Source: Bacteroidia bacterium (GTDB lineage: Bacteria > Bacteroidota > Bacteroidia > Bacteroidales > Paludibacteraceae). Taken from it: 64,000 bases of DNA. The notes beneath the pieces are model-generated. The model did not search any database and was not told where the DNA came from. It was given only the letters and a program-made list of their open reading frames with translations. Position 1 is the first letter of the stretch. Each line of letters starts with the position of its first letter. A program made the translations under genes and the position numbers. The stretch spans positions 1 through 64,000 of the forward strand of contig RZYM01000011.1 of assembly GCA_009930305.1 (NCBI GenBank), given 5' to 3'. Shown here piece after piece: positions 54,705-64,000 of this stretch.

Positions 54705-54765
54705 CGTATAAACCTCTAAGGGTTTATAATACACATCTTAATTTTTTAATTTTTATTACTACCCA

Positions 54766-56304
54766 ATGTTGGTAAAATCATTCGGGGCAGCGGTGCAAGG
54801 CATCGATGCCACAATTATTACTGTTGAAGTAAACGTTTCTTCAGGTATTAAATTCTTTTTGGTTGGCTTGCCTGATAATGCAATCAAGGAAAGTCACGAA
54901 CGTATCATGTCTGCCTTTGGACATAAAGGATACAAGTTTCCGAGACAACAAGTAATTATAAACATGTCACCTGCAGATATACGCAAAGCTGGTTCTTCAT
55001 ACGATTTGCCAATTGCAATGGGAATTCTGGCAGCTTCTGGAGAGTTGTCGGAGAAATTACTCAGCGAATACGTTATAATGGGTGAACTATCACTAGATGG
55101 AAAAGTTTTGCCTATAAAGGGAGCCTTGCCAATTGCAGTGAAAGCTCGAGAAGCCGGATTCAAAGGGCTAATTTTACCAAAAGGAAACGCACGCGAAGCT
55201 GCAGTCGTGAACAAACTGGATATTTTGGGCGTAGACGACATTAGTGAAGTAGTCGATTTTTTAAACGAAAAGGCAAAAATAGAAACTACAACAGTAAATA
55301 CTAAGGAGGATTTTTTTAATCATGTAAATAAGGATGAGCCTGACTTTGCTGATGTAAAAGGTCAAGAATCAGTTAAACGCGCAATGGAGGTGGCTGCAGC
55401 AGGTGGACATAATATCATTCTAATTGGACCTCCCGGAGCAGGAAAATCAATGATGGCTAAAAGGATACCATCAATTCTTCCACCATTATCACTAAGCGAA
55501 GCATTAGAAACCACAAAAATACACTCGGTTGCCGGGAAATTAGATAAAACTACTTCTCTACTCCATCATAGACCTTTTAGAAGTCCGCATCACACAATAT
55601 CAGACACAGCTCTAGTAGGTGGTGGCACTTATCCTCAACCGGGTGAAATATCCTTGTCTCACAATGGGGTATTATTTCTAGACGAATTACCTGAATTCAA
55701 AAGATCTGTACTGGAGGTTATGCGACAGCCCTTAGAAGACAGAAAAATTACAATTTCGCGCACAAGTTGCAGTATCGAATATCCTGCAAGTTTTATGCTT
55801 GTTGCATCTATGAATCCTTGTCCCTGCGGTTATTATAATCATCCTGAACGTCCTTGTGTTTGTGCACCCGGAGCTGTTCAAAAGTATTTGAGTAAAATTT
55901 CAGGACCACTATTAGATCGTATAGATCTTCAAATTGAGATTACTCCTATAACATTTGGACAATTGACAAATAAAAATCAAGCAGAATCAAGTGACACTAT
56001 CCGTCAAAGGGTAATAAATGCTCGCAATATACAAGAAAAACGATATAAAAATTATAATGAAGTGCACTGCAACGCACAAATGACTGTTAAGTTATTGCAC
56101 AAATATGTTCAACCAGACGAAGCCGGCCTCAAGATGTTACAATATGCAATGTCCAAACTTCATTTATCAGCAAGGGCATACGACAGAATTCTTAAAGTTG
56201 CTCGCACTATAGCCGACTTAAATAATTCAGAAAGAGTTACCGCAGAACATTTATCCGAAGCTATAGGATATAGAAACTTAGACCGTGAAGGTTGGGGAGG
56301 TTGA
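54766..56304 (+). CDS. YifB/ComM family Mg chelatase-like AAA ATPase
   Basis: GPPGAGKSMMAKRIPSILPPL, FLDELPEFKRSVLEVMRQPLED. Confidence 0.96.
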   Translation: MLVKSFGAAVQGIDATIITVEVNVSSGIKFFLVGLPDNAIKESHERIMSAFGHKGYKFPRQQVIINMSPADIRKAGSSYDLPIAMGILAASGELSEKLLSEYVIMGELSLDGKVLPIKGALPIAVKAREAGFKGLILPKGNAREAAVVNKLDILGVDDISEVVDFLNEKAKIETTTVNTKEDFFNHVNKDEPDFADVKGQESVKRAMEVAAAGGHNIILIGPPGAGKSMMAKRIPSILPPLSLSEALETTKIHSVAGKLDKTTSLLHHRPFRSPHHTISDTALVGGGTYPQPGEISLSHNGVLFLDELPEFKRSVLEVMRQPLEDRKITISRTSCSIEYPASFMLVASMNPCPCGYYNHPERPCVCAPGAVQKYLSKISGPLLDRIDLQIEITPITFGQLTNKNQAESSDTIRQRVINARNIQEKRYKNYNEVHCNAQMTVKLLHKYVQPDEAGLKMLQYAMSKLHLSARAYDRILKVARTIADLNNSERVTAEHLSEAIGYRNLDREGWGG

Positions 56305-57117
56305 TTACAATTCGGCAATCAAGCCTTTCATAATTGCAGTCATTTTAGGTTGAACAATATCGGCAATGCGTTGCACTTCTTCGTGCGATACCTTGTCGAC
56401 AATACCTTCTATACCTAAATCTGTTATTATAGAAATGGCAAATACACGCATACCAGAGTGAACTGCAACTATCACTTCAGGTACTGTTGACATTCCAACT
56501 GCATCACCACCTATACGCCTAAAATATCTGTATTCAGCAGGAGTTTCGAATGTAGGGCCGGATGTACCAACATAAATTCCTTCCTTTACCTGAATGTCAA
56601 GTTGTTGTGCTATTTTCTTAGCTTTTGCTCGCAATTCCTTATCGTATGCAGCACTCATATCAGGGAAACGAACTCCTAATTTATTAAAATTTTTGCCTCG
56701 CAATGGATTTTCCGGAAACAAATTAATATGATCTGATATAATCATCAAATCACCTATTTTGAAATCAGGATTCATACCTCCTGCAGCATTCGAAACCAAT
56801 AGTATCTCTACACCTAAAGACTTCATTACCCTTACAGGAAATGTAACCTCTTTCATATCGTACCCTTCGTAATAATGGAAACGACCTTGCATTGCCAGCA
56901 CACGCACTGCTCCTAAACTTCCTATAATTAATTTACCACTGTGCCCCTCGACTGTAGATAATGGGAAGTTAGGAATATCGGCGTAATTTATTTCTTGGCG
57001 GTTAGTAATTTGTGTAGCAAGATTACCCAAACCTGTACCCAATATTATACCGACTTTTGGTATGTTGTTTATTTTAGTTTTTAGGTATGACGATGTTTCG
57101 TTTATTTTTTTCAACAT
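56305..57117 (-). CDS. punA: Purine nucleoside phosphorylase
   Basis: VGIILGTGLGNLA, QGRFHYYEGY, VSNAAGGMNPDF; start set to MLKKINE. Confidence 0.95.
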   Translation of the reverse strand: MLKKINETSSYLKTKINNIPKVGIILGTGLGNLATQITNRQEINYADIPNFPLSTVEGHSGKLIIGSLGAVRVLAMQGRFHYYEGYDMKEVTFPVRVMKSLGVEILLVSNAAGGMNPDFKIGDLMIISDHINLFPENPLRGKNFNKLGVRFPDMSAAYDKELRAKAKKIAQQLDIQVKEGIYVGTSGPTFETPAEYRYFRRIGGDAVGMSTVPEVIVAVHSGMRVFAISIITDLGIEGIVDKVSHEEVQRIADIVQPKMTAIMKGLIAEL

Positions 57118-58165
57118 AATCAATAAATTTATTATTAAAATTATCTTGTTTGCCTTGCAAAATTTTTACCTGTAATGGTATGGCATATATATACGATTTT
57201 AGGTCATTTGGAATGTATTTGCATCCTACTAATTTAGCAGCATCCTTTTCTGTAACAAATATATATTTAGTGCCTGTCATTAAACGGAATCTGTCAGAAA
57301 TATCGCACCAATCCTTCTCACTTAACAAATAATGATCTGAATAAGATAAAGATTGTACATTTTGATATTGTTCCTCCAAATAATCTTTCAATGGTTTTGG
57401 TTGGGCTATTGCCGTTACCAATAAAATTGAATCAACATGAGTTAATTCATTATTCATGTCTTTAAATACAGGTACCGGTTTTTGATATGTATATGCCGAA
57501 AAAAACAAAGACTGATATGGTTTGGGATATAATTTTTTTCGTAGTATTCTTGTTTCAAGCGGACCAATATCTATAGGACATTTTGTTATTACTATAATAT
57601 CCGCGCGATCTTTACCGCTGGACGGTTCCCGTAAATCTCCGTATGGCAGCAACTTATCTTCAGTTATCATTCTATTATAATCTATAAGTAATACAGATAA
57701 ACCAGCCGTAACATATCTATGTTGAAAGGCATCATCCATAACTACTACATCTATGTTTGAATAAATGGACTCGATTTCTTTTAATGCCTCTCTCCTATTT
57801 TTATCAACGACAACTTTAACTTGTGAAAATTTTGAATATACTTGGTATGCTTCATCTCCCAAAACTGATGCATTTGCATTAATCGTATTTGCAAAAACTA
57901 AACCTTTAGATTTACGTTTATAGCCACGACTCAGCATAGCCGTATTAAATTTATCAGATAAAAGATGCAGTATATATTCAGCATGTGGAGTCTTTCCGGT
58001 TCCTCCCACTGTCAAGTTTCCAACAGAAATGACAGCAGTTTTATACTTATTACTTTTGATTATTTTTGCATCAAACAAATAATTGCGTATAATAACTACC
58101 AAACCATATATCCAACCAATAGGATAACAGACAATTCGTAAGTATTTGAAGAATTGTGATTTCAT
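57074..58165 (-). CDS. lpxK: Tetraacyldisaccharide 4'-kinase
   Basis: SVGNLTVGGTGKTPHAEYIL, MLSRGYKRKSKG, DDAFQHRYV. Confidence 0.95.
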   Translation of the reverse strand: MKSQFFKYLRIVCYPIGWIYGLVVIIRNYLFDAKIIKSNKYKTAVISVGNLTVGGTGKTPHAEYILHLLSDKFNTAMLSRGYKRKSKGLVFANTINANASVLGDEAYQVYSKFSQVKVVVDKNRREALKEIESIYSNIDVVVMDDAFQHRYVTAGLSVLLIDYNRMITEDKLLPYGDLREPSSGKDRADIIVITKCPIDIGPLETRILRKKLYPKPYQSLFFSAYTYQKPVPVFKDMNNELTHVDSILLVTAIAQPKPLKDYLEEQYQNVQSLSYSDHYLLSEKDWCDISDRFRLMTGTKYIFVTEKDAAKLVGCKYIPNDLKSYIYAIPLQVKILQGKQDNFNNKFIDYVEKNKRNIVIPKN

Positions 58166-58190
58166 AGTGGTACAAAGTTAGTTTTTTTGA

Positions 58191-58221
58191 TTGGAAGTTC
58201 ATTAAAAAATAAGTACTTTTG
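58191..58221 (+). promoter_or_regulatory. ilvE promoter: -33 TTG (58191-58193), N20, -7 TACTTTTG (58214-58221)
   Basis: Consensus and spacing; implies the ORF-track start at 58187 is too early. Confidence 0.5.
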
Positions 58222-58246
58222 TAGTGAATTAGAAAATTTTACGTTT

Positions 58247-59266
58247 ATGGAATCTATTAATTGGTCGGAACTTTCGTTCGGTTACATCAAAACAGACTGC
58301 AATATTCGCTGTGAATATCACAATGGCGCATGGGGACAATTAGAAACCCATACAGACGAGTATATAAATATGCACATGGCTGCAACTTGCTTGCACTATG
58401 CACAAGAAGCTTTTGAAGGACTGAAAGCTTTCCGTGGTAAAGACGGGAAAATTAGAATATTCCGTATTGATGAAAACGAAAAACGATTAGGATCCTCTTG
58501 CGATGGAATCAAGATGCCACGCTTGCCTAAAGGATATTTCCGTGAAGCAGTATTATCTGTTGTTAAAAAGAATGCACGTTTTGTTCCACCTTACGAAAGT
58601 GGCGCATCACTATACATTAGACCTGTATTGTTCGGTTACACACCACAAATTGGTGTAAATCCCGCTAAGGATTACTTGTTTATTATTTTTGTATCACCGG
58701 TAGGTCCATATTTTAAAGGAGGATTTTCAACTAATCCTTATGTAATTACGCGTAAACATGATCGTTCTGCTCCTCTAGGTACAGGTATCTATAAAGTAGG
58801 TGGCAATTATGCTGCAAGTTTAGCTGCACACGAAGAAGCACACGAAAAAGGATACTCCTCTGAATTTTATTTGGATGCAAAAGAAAAGAAATATATTGAC
58901 GAATGTGGTGCTGCAAATTTCTTTGGAATTAAAAACAATACATATATAACTCCAAAATCAACATCTATACTACCTTCAATAACTAATAAAAGTTTGATGG
59001 TATTAGCTGAAGATTTAGGATTAAAGGTTGAGCGCCGCCCTATTCCGGAAGAGGAACTTGACAGTTTTGAAGAAGCCGGAGCTTGTGGAACAGCAGCTGT
59101 AATCAGTCCTATTGAACGTTTGGATGACATCGACAATAATAAATCATACGTTTTCTCCAAAGAAGGAAAACCAGGTCCTATTTGCACCAAATTGTATAAC
59201 AAATTACGTGCTATACAATATGGAGACGAGGCTGATATACATAATTGGATAACAGTATTAGATTAA
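58247..59266 (+). CDS. ilvE: Branched-chain amino acid aminotransferase
   Basis: QEAFEGLKAFRGKDGKIRIFR, YIRPVLFGY, ECGAANFF; start set to MESINWSELSFGY. Confidence 0.95.
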   Translation: MESINWSELSFGYIKTDCNIRCEYHNGAWGQLETHTDEYINMHMAATCLHYAQEAFEGLKAFRGKDGKIRIFRIDENEKRLGSSCDGIKMPRLPKGYFREAVLSVVKKNARFVPPYESGASLYIRPVLFGYTPQIGVNPAKDYLFIIFVSPVGPYFKGGFSTNPYVITRKHDRSAPLGTGIYKVGGNYAASLAAHEEAHEKGYSSEFYLDAKEKKYIDECGAANFFGIKNNTYITPKSTSILPSITNKSLMVLAEDLGLKVERRPIPEEELDSFEEAGACGTAAVISPIERLDDIDNNKSYVFSKEGKPGPICTKLYNKLRAIQYGDEADIHNWITVLD

Positions 59267-59283
59267 TTTAAAACAATAATAGT

Positions 59284-59703
59284 ATGAAACTTCTAATTTT
59301 AAATGGTCCAAATTTAAATTTGCTAGGCACACGCGAACCTGGTATATATGGTCAAGAGGGGTTTGATACTTATTTGACAAAACTAAATAAGCGATTCCCA
59401 AATGTGGAAATCGCTTATTTTCAATCAAACATAGAGGGTGAAATCATTAACGAGTTGCAAAAGTTAGGATTTACTTATGATGGCATTATCCTCAATGCCG
59501 GAGCATATACACACACATCTATAGCAATACGCGATTGCATCAAATCAATCACGACTCCTGTTATTGAAGTTCATTTATCAAACGTTACTGCAAGAGAGAT
59601 TTTTAGACATGAGTCATTAATTACACCTGTATGTAAAGGCTGCATTCTTGGTTTTGGTCTACACTCATACGATTTAGCAATACAAAGTTTCCTTATCGAC
59701 TAG
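59284..59703 (+). CDS. aroQ: Type II 3-dehydroquinate dehydratase
   Basis: LILNGPNLNLLGTREPGIYG, NAGAYTHTSIAIRD, EVHLSN. Confidence 0.97.
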   Translation: MKLLILNGPNLNLLGTREPGIYGQEGFDTYLTKLNKRFPNVEIAYFQSNIEGEIINELQKLGFTYDGIILNAGAYTHTSIAIRDCIKSITTPVIEVHLSNVTAREIFRHESLITPVCKGCILGFGLHSYDLAIQSFLID

Positions 59704-59774
59704 TAAGACTATTTATATAAGCCTTATTTTTCGCAATATTTTAAACTTATTTGATTTTACGGTGTCTAAGCGGC

Positions 59775-62210
59775 ATGAAAAAATTATTTATTTGCGCCAT
59801 CTTATGTATGTGCGCCCTGTCAACGTTCGCCCAAAGTGGTAAAATATATGGTACAATTATCGACAATAGTACTAAAAAGGCAATGGATTATGTAAATATC
59901 GCATTGTACAAAGGCAGTTCAAACACACCTGAAATAGGAGGATTTTCTGACGAATCGGGACAATTTAATCTTCAGGTCCCATATGGTACTTATACGCTAA
60001 AAGCATCTTTCCTTGGATACAATAGTTTTGAAAAAAAAGTAATTGTAACGAAAGACAAACCAAATATTAGAATTGGCAATGTTATCCTTTACGAAGATGC
60101 AAAAATGATGAAAGAGATAGAAGTCATTGGTCAAAAATCAGGCATGAGCCTCGAAATCGACAAAAAAGTTTTCAACGTTGACCAAAGTATTGTATCCGAA
60201 GGCGCATCTGCATCCGAAATTCTACAAAATATACCTTCTGTAGACATAGACACAGATGGTAATGTTTCATTACGCAATAGTTCATCTGTAGAAATATGGA
60301 TTAATGGGAAACCATCAGGATTGTCGGATACTGACAAAGGCCAGGTTCTAGAAATGCTACCGGCTGAAACTGTTCAAAAAGTTGAATTACTTACTAATCC
60401 ATCAGCTAAATTTAACCCGGAAGGCAGTGCGGGTATTATTAATATTGTATTAAAAGAAAATCGTAAAGGTGGTTATTTTGGAAATGTTTCAACAGGCTTA
60501 AATTATCAAGAAGGCTCCGCATACCCTGGAGGAAATCTAGGACTTAATTTTACATATAGCGATACTAAATGGGACGTAAATTTAAATGCAAATGCACGTT
60601 CAAGAAAAAGAGATAGAGGTAGTTATAATTATCGAATGAGTTTTGAAGACGCTGATACAACATATTTAAATCAGACAAACACATCTACACAAGACCGAGT
60701 TAATGGCTTCTTAAAGGCAGGAGCAACATACCACATTGACAAAAAAAATGAAATTGGAATATCTGCTTATGGCATGTATAGTCAAAATTGGAATAAAGGC
60801 AACATCGAATACACTACACTCAACAAAGACAAAGATACGACACACGTGCGCGAACGCAACAATGAGAACACAGGTGATATGGGATTCTACAATGTAGCTC
60901 TAGACTATCTGCATCAATTTGAGAAAGACAAACACGAAATATCTGCTAACTTAAACTATTTTGGACGTCTACGCAATAGTAATAGTTCTTACTTGACAAA
61001 AGAATCGGGAGATCTTAATCCATTACATACTTACGAACTTCAGACTCTTAAAGAAAGTAATAACTCAGCATCCGCACAAGTTGACTACTTCAATAAATTT
61101 ACCAAAAACTCTAAATTTGAAGCTGGGATGAAAGCAAGTTTAACTCTTACCGAAAGTATTGACAAAACATTTGATTCAATATATATAGATAATACGCTAA
61201 TTGAGGATATTACAAAATACAATCCATTCAATTATTCAGAACAGATTTATGCTGCATACGCTACATACGGCAATAAATTTGATTGGTTCTCATTTCAGTT
61301 GGGAATACGTGCAGAAGAGACTATTACTCAGGCAAATGACGTAAAACGCAGTTATTTTCAAGCCTTCCCTTCAGTATACCTGAGTTTTGAGTTACCGAAG
61401 GATAATGAAATACAAGTAAACTACACAAGACGCATTAACAGACCACGTGGCAGACGCATAAATAACTATATTGATAGATCTGATCCTACCAATATTAGCT
61501 TTGGTAATCCATTATTAATGCCTGAATTTGCTAATGCAATCGAAATCAATTATTTAAAAAATTGGGATAGTCATACATTATCGGTCGGTTTATTCTATCG
61601 CTATACAGAAAACGTAATACAATCTGTGAAACGATTGACAGATCTCGGTATTATGGAAAATACTTACGAAAATATTACGTATTCACAAAACGCAGGAGCC
61701 GAAATAGTTGCAAAAAATCGTCTATTCAATAACTATCTCGATTTAACAACTTCAGTTAGTGCTTATTACTATCAGTTAGGAGCTAATGAAGAATGGGATG
61801 TAGCAGAAACAAATAGTTTTTCATGGAATGCCCGCATCAATGCCGGCATTAAAATAATAAGCAATTTGTCTGCACAAATAACGGCATATTATAACTCACC
61901 GCGCATTGTAGCTCAAGGTACAGTAGGCGACAACTATGCGATGGATTTAGGATTAAAGGCAAATTTCTTGAATAAAGCCTTAAGTCTAAGTTTATCAGTT
62001 AGAGACGTTTTAGACTCTCGTACACACACGCAAAACATTACTTGGGGAGAGAATTTCTATCAAGAAAGTGCAAACACAACATGCGGACGTAGCTATAGAT
62101 TAACATTAACATATAATTTTGGCAACATGAAAGCTAAAAAACAAAAGAAGAGCGAAAATACAAATGACGATTCTGGTGAAGATGTAGATAACGGCATAGA
62201 CAATTTCTAA
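59775..62210 (+). CDS. TonB-dependent receptor-like outer-membrane beta-barrel protein
   Basis: Signal peptide; CarboxypepD_reg-like domain; plug; C-terminal barrel ending YRLTLTYNFGN. Confidence 0.85.
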   Translation: MKKLFICAILCMCALSTFAQSGKIYGTIIDNSTKKAMDYVNIALYKGSSNTPEIGGFSDESGQFNLQVPYGTYTLKASFLGYNSFEKKVIVTKDKPNIRIGNVILYEDAKMMKEIEVIGQKSGMSLEIDKKVFNVDQSIVSEGASASEILQNIPSVDIDTDGNVSLRNSSSVEIWINGKPSGLSDTDKGQVLEMLPAETVQKVELLTNPSAKFNPEGSAGIINIVLKENRKGGYFGNVSTGLNYQEGSAYPGGNLGLNFTYSDTKWDVNLNANARSRKRDRGSYNYRMSFEDADTTYLNQTNTSTQDRVNGFLKAGATYHIDKKNEIGISAYGMYSQNWNKGNIEYTTLNKDKDTTHVRERNNENTGDMGFYNVALDYLHQFEKDKHEISANLNYFGRLRNSNSSYLTKESGDLNPLHTYELQTLKESNNSASAQVDYFNKFTKNSKFEAGMKASLTLTESIDKTFDSIYIDNTLIEDITKYNPFNYSEQIYAAYATYGNKFDWFSFQLGIRAEETITQANDVKRSYFQAFPSVYLSFELPKDNEIQVNYTRRINRPRGRRINNYIDRSDPTNISFGNPLLMPEFANAIEINYLKNWDSHTLSVGLFYRYTENVIQSVKRLTDLGIMENTYENITYSQNAGAEIVAKNRLFNNYLDLTTSVSAYYYQLGANEEWDVAETNSFSWNARINAGIKIISNLSAQITAYYNSPRIVAQGTVGDNYAMDLGLKANFLNKALSLSLSVRDVLDSRTHTQNITWGENFYQESANTTCGRSYRLTLTYNFGNMKAKKQKKSENTNDDSGEDVDNGIDNF

Positions 62211-62276
62211 AAAAACTGTATATTTGTAAATCTTTTATGAGACAAATGTTATTAGTAATAATAAAATTTATAAACC

Positions 62277-63104
62277 ATGAGAAAGTTAATATTAACCATT
62301 GCTAGCATTGCTGTAACAAGTATATTGTTTGCTCAAATACAAACAAATACTTCAAATCAGTATTACAACAACAATCAAAATGAGTATTATAATGTGCAAC
62401 TACCTATTAGCATCAAGAGTGTTAGTGGTCCAAACAAAGAAGTAGTAAATGTTTTTTGTATCACATACAACTACCCTTCCAAATCAATAGAAAATGCAAT
62501 TCTAGAACGACTTAAAAAAGAAGGTCTAGACGGTAAGAAAATGAAAAATAACTTCTATGCATTCAAAGGTGTTAAGTACAATTACCTATGGAACAGAACT
62601 TTTGACTTCTACATAAGTGTTATCGGATCTCAAAACGCAGGAACTGTTAATTTACTTATATCTCAAGGATATGATAACTTTATTGACACAAAAGATTATG
62701 AAATCCAGAAAAGGGCATCTGATTGGCTAACTGGTTTAGATATTGATATTCAAAGATATATTCATACACAAACTCTTAATGGAGAAATTAAAGAACTGGA
62801 AGCAGCTCAAAAAGATCTTAAAAAGCTAAACAAAGAAAAATCAAAAATAGAGTCTAAAATTGCAAAAAAAGATACTGAAAAGCGTACTTTTGAAGCCAAA
62901 CGCACAGTTCCTGATCAAAATAACATGAACAACATAGACCCAAATATACTTGAAAAGGAACAAAAGCAGGCAAATGATATTGAAGAAGATAGAACTAAAC
63001 TAGACTATGAATTAAAAGAGATTAAACAAAAAATTGAAGCTGCAGAAACACATGTTGCAGAGCACGAGAAAACAGTGCAACAAATTAAATCTGCCAAACC
63101 ATAA
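62277..63104 (+). CDS. Secreted hypothetical protein with C-terminal coiled coil
   Basis: Signal peptide MRKLILTIASIAVTSILFAQ; Lys/Glu-rich heptad-like region from about residue 175. Confidence 0.7.
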   Translation: MRKLILTIASIAVTSILFAQIQTNTSNQYYNNNQNEYYNVQLPISIKSVSGPNKEVVNVFCITYNYPSKSIENAILERLKKEGLDGKKMKNNFYAFKGVKYNYLWNRTFDFYISVIGSQNAGTVNLLISQGYDNFIDTKDYEIQKRASDWLTGLDIDIQRYIHTQTLNGEIKELEAAQKDLKKLNKEKSKIESKIAKKDTEKRTFEAKRTVPDQNNMNNIDPNILEKEQKQANDIEEDRTKLDYELKEIKQKIEAAETHVAEHEKTVQQIKSAKP

Positions 63105-63116
63105 TTAAGGTTCATC

Positions 63117-64000
63117 ATGCAACGATTGAATGTCTTATTCACAGAAACATTTAAAGAAGACGCTACTTCAATACAAAAAATTGCAGAATCAGGATCAAAC
63201 AGACGCTATCAGCGCATGTATGGTAGTTCATTTAGTGTAATTGGTGTGTATGGCGAATCTATTCGCGAGAATAAGGCATTTATTGCAATGTCGAAACATT
63301 TTAAACAATGCAACATTAATGTTCCTCGGGTACTTGCCGTGTCCGAGGATTTTCATTACTACATAACAGAAGACTTAGGTCAAATATCTTTATTCGATTG
63401 CTTAAATCAAAAAGACATCTTTCCACTATTACAAAAAACTATATCACAACTACCTATTATACAATTTGAAGCAGGTAAAACACTGGATTATTCTGTATGC
63501 TTTCCACAAAGTGAATTCAATAAAAGAACAGTGTTTTGGGATTTGAACTATTTCAAATATGAGTTCTTAAAACCTTCAGGTATTGAATTTGACGAAGAAC
63601 TACTCGAAAATGAATTTGAACTAATGTCTGATATTTTACTGAAAGGAAAAGACAATACATTTATGTATCGCGACTTTCAGTCTAGAAATGTTATGATAAA
63701 AGACGGAGAACCATGGTTTATCGATTTTCAAGGAGGAAGGAAGGGTCCAATATATTATGATCTTGCATCGTTTATATATCAAGCAAAAGCTAAATTTTCA
63801 GAAGGAACCAAGGAAGCCCTAATAAAAACTTATCTTGAAGCACTTAAACCATCTAAAGATATTTCGTACAATACATTTAAAAAAGAATTTTCATACTTTG
63901 TGCTTTTTCGCATATTACAAACATTAGGAGCGTATGGTTTTAGAGGACTTGTAGAGCATAAATCACATTTTATACAAAGCATACCATACGCCATTGCAAA
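63117..64000 (+). CDS. Aminoglycoside phosphotransferase/AmgK-like sugar kinase, truncated by the window end
   Basis: Manual translation MQRLNVLFTETFKEDATSIQKIAESGSNRRYQRMYG...FMYRDFQSRNVMIKDGEPWFIDFQGGRKGPIYYDLASFIYQ; no stop before 64000. Confidence 0.8.
   Translation, partial: MQRLNVLFTETFKEDATSIQKIAESGSNRRYQRMYGSSFSVIGVYGESIRENKAFIAMSKHFKQCNINVPRVLAVSEDFHYYITEDLGQISLFDCLNQKDIFPLLQKTISQLPIIQFEAGKTLDYSVCFPQSEFNKRTVFWDLNYFKYEFLKPSGIEFDEELLENEFELMSDILLKGKDNTFMYRDFQSRNVMIKDGEPWFIDFQGGRKGPIYYDLASFIYQAKAKFSEGTKEALIKTYLEALKPSKDISYNTFKKEFSYFVLFRILQTLGAYGFRGLVEHKSHFIQSIPYAIA

Noticed and set aside
54707-54728. Hairpin tataaacc...ggtttata after psd as a terminator
   Set aside because: Only 8 AT-rich pairs and no T-tract; too weak to call.

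Overview
The window is a Bacteroidales (Bacteroidota) chromosomal segment. This is inferred from the SusC/SusD pair, PorZ- and GldH-like genes, TAnnTTTG -7 promoters, and the gene order rpsU-xerC-hpf-tRNAs-tuf-tRNA-Trp-secE-nusG-rplKAJL-rpoBC. Left to right it contains: (i) a partial intergenic repeat element; (ii) an AAA/DUF4143-type ATPase gene bounded by two 34-bp self-palindromes that are exact reverse complements of each other; (iii) a starch/maltodextrin utilisation locus (SusE-like lipoprotein, SusD, SusC, divergent LacI regulator, two GH13 enzymes, SLC45-like MFS permease) with a readable susC promoter and candidate LacI operators; (iv) a GT-C-like membrane protein, a PorZ-like T9SS protein, rdgB and tpiA; (v) housekeeping genes, five tRNAs, tuf and the rpl/rpo operon; (vi) an orphan GH97, an MltF-like protein, ssb, nagB, holB, ricT-like, gldH, trmB, mrp, rsfS, ftsH, cdsA, psd, yifB-like, punA, lpxK, ilvE and aroQ; (vii) a TonB-dependent receptor-like barrel, a coiled-coil protein and a truncated AmgK-like kinase. 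The two least explained structures are the palindrome-bounded ATPase cassette (121-1525) and a tandem array of about 100-bp units, each carrying the 5' part of tRNA-Trp facing an inverted D-arm copy, directly upstream of the real tRNA-Trp (28957-29287). No CRISPR array, rRNA or transposase was seen.
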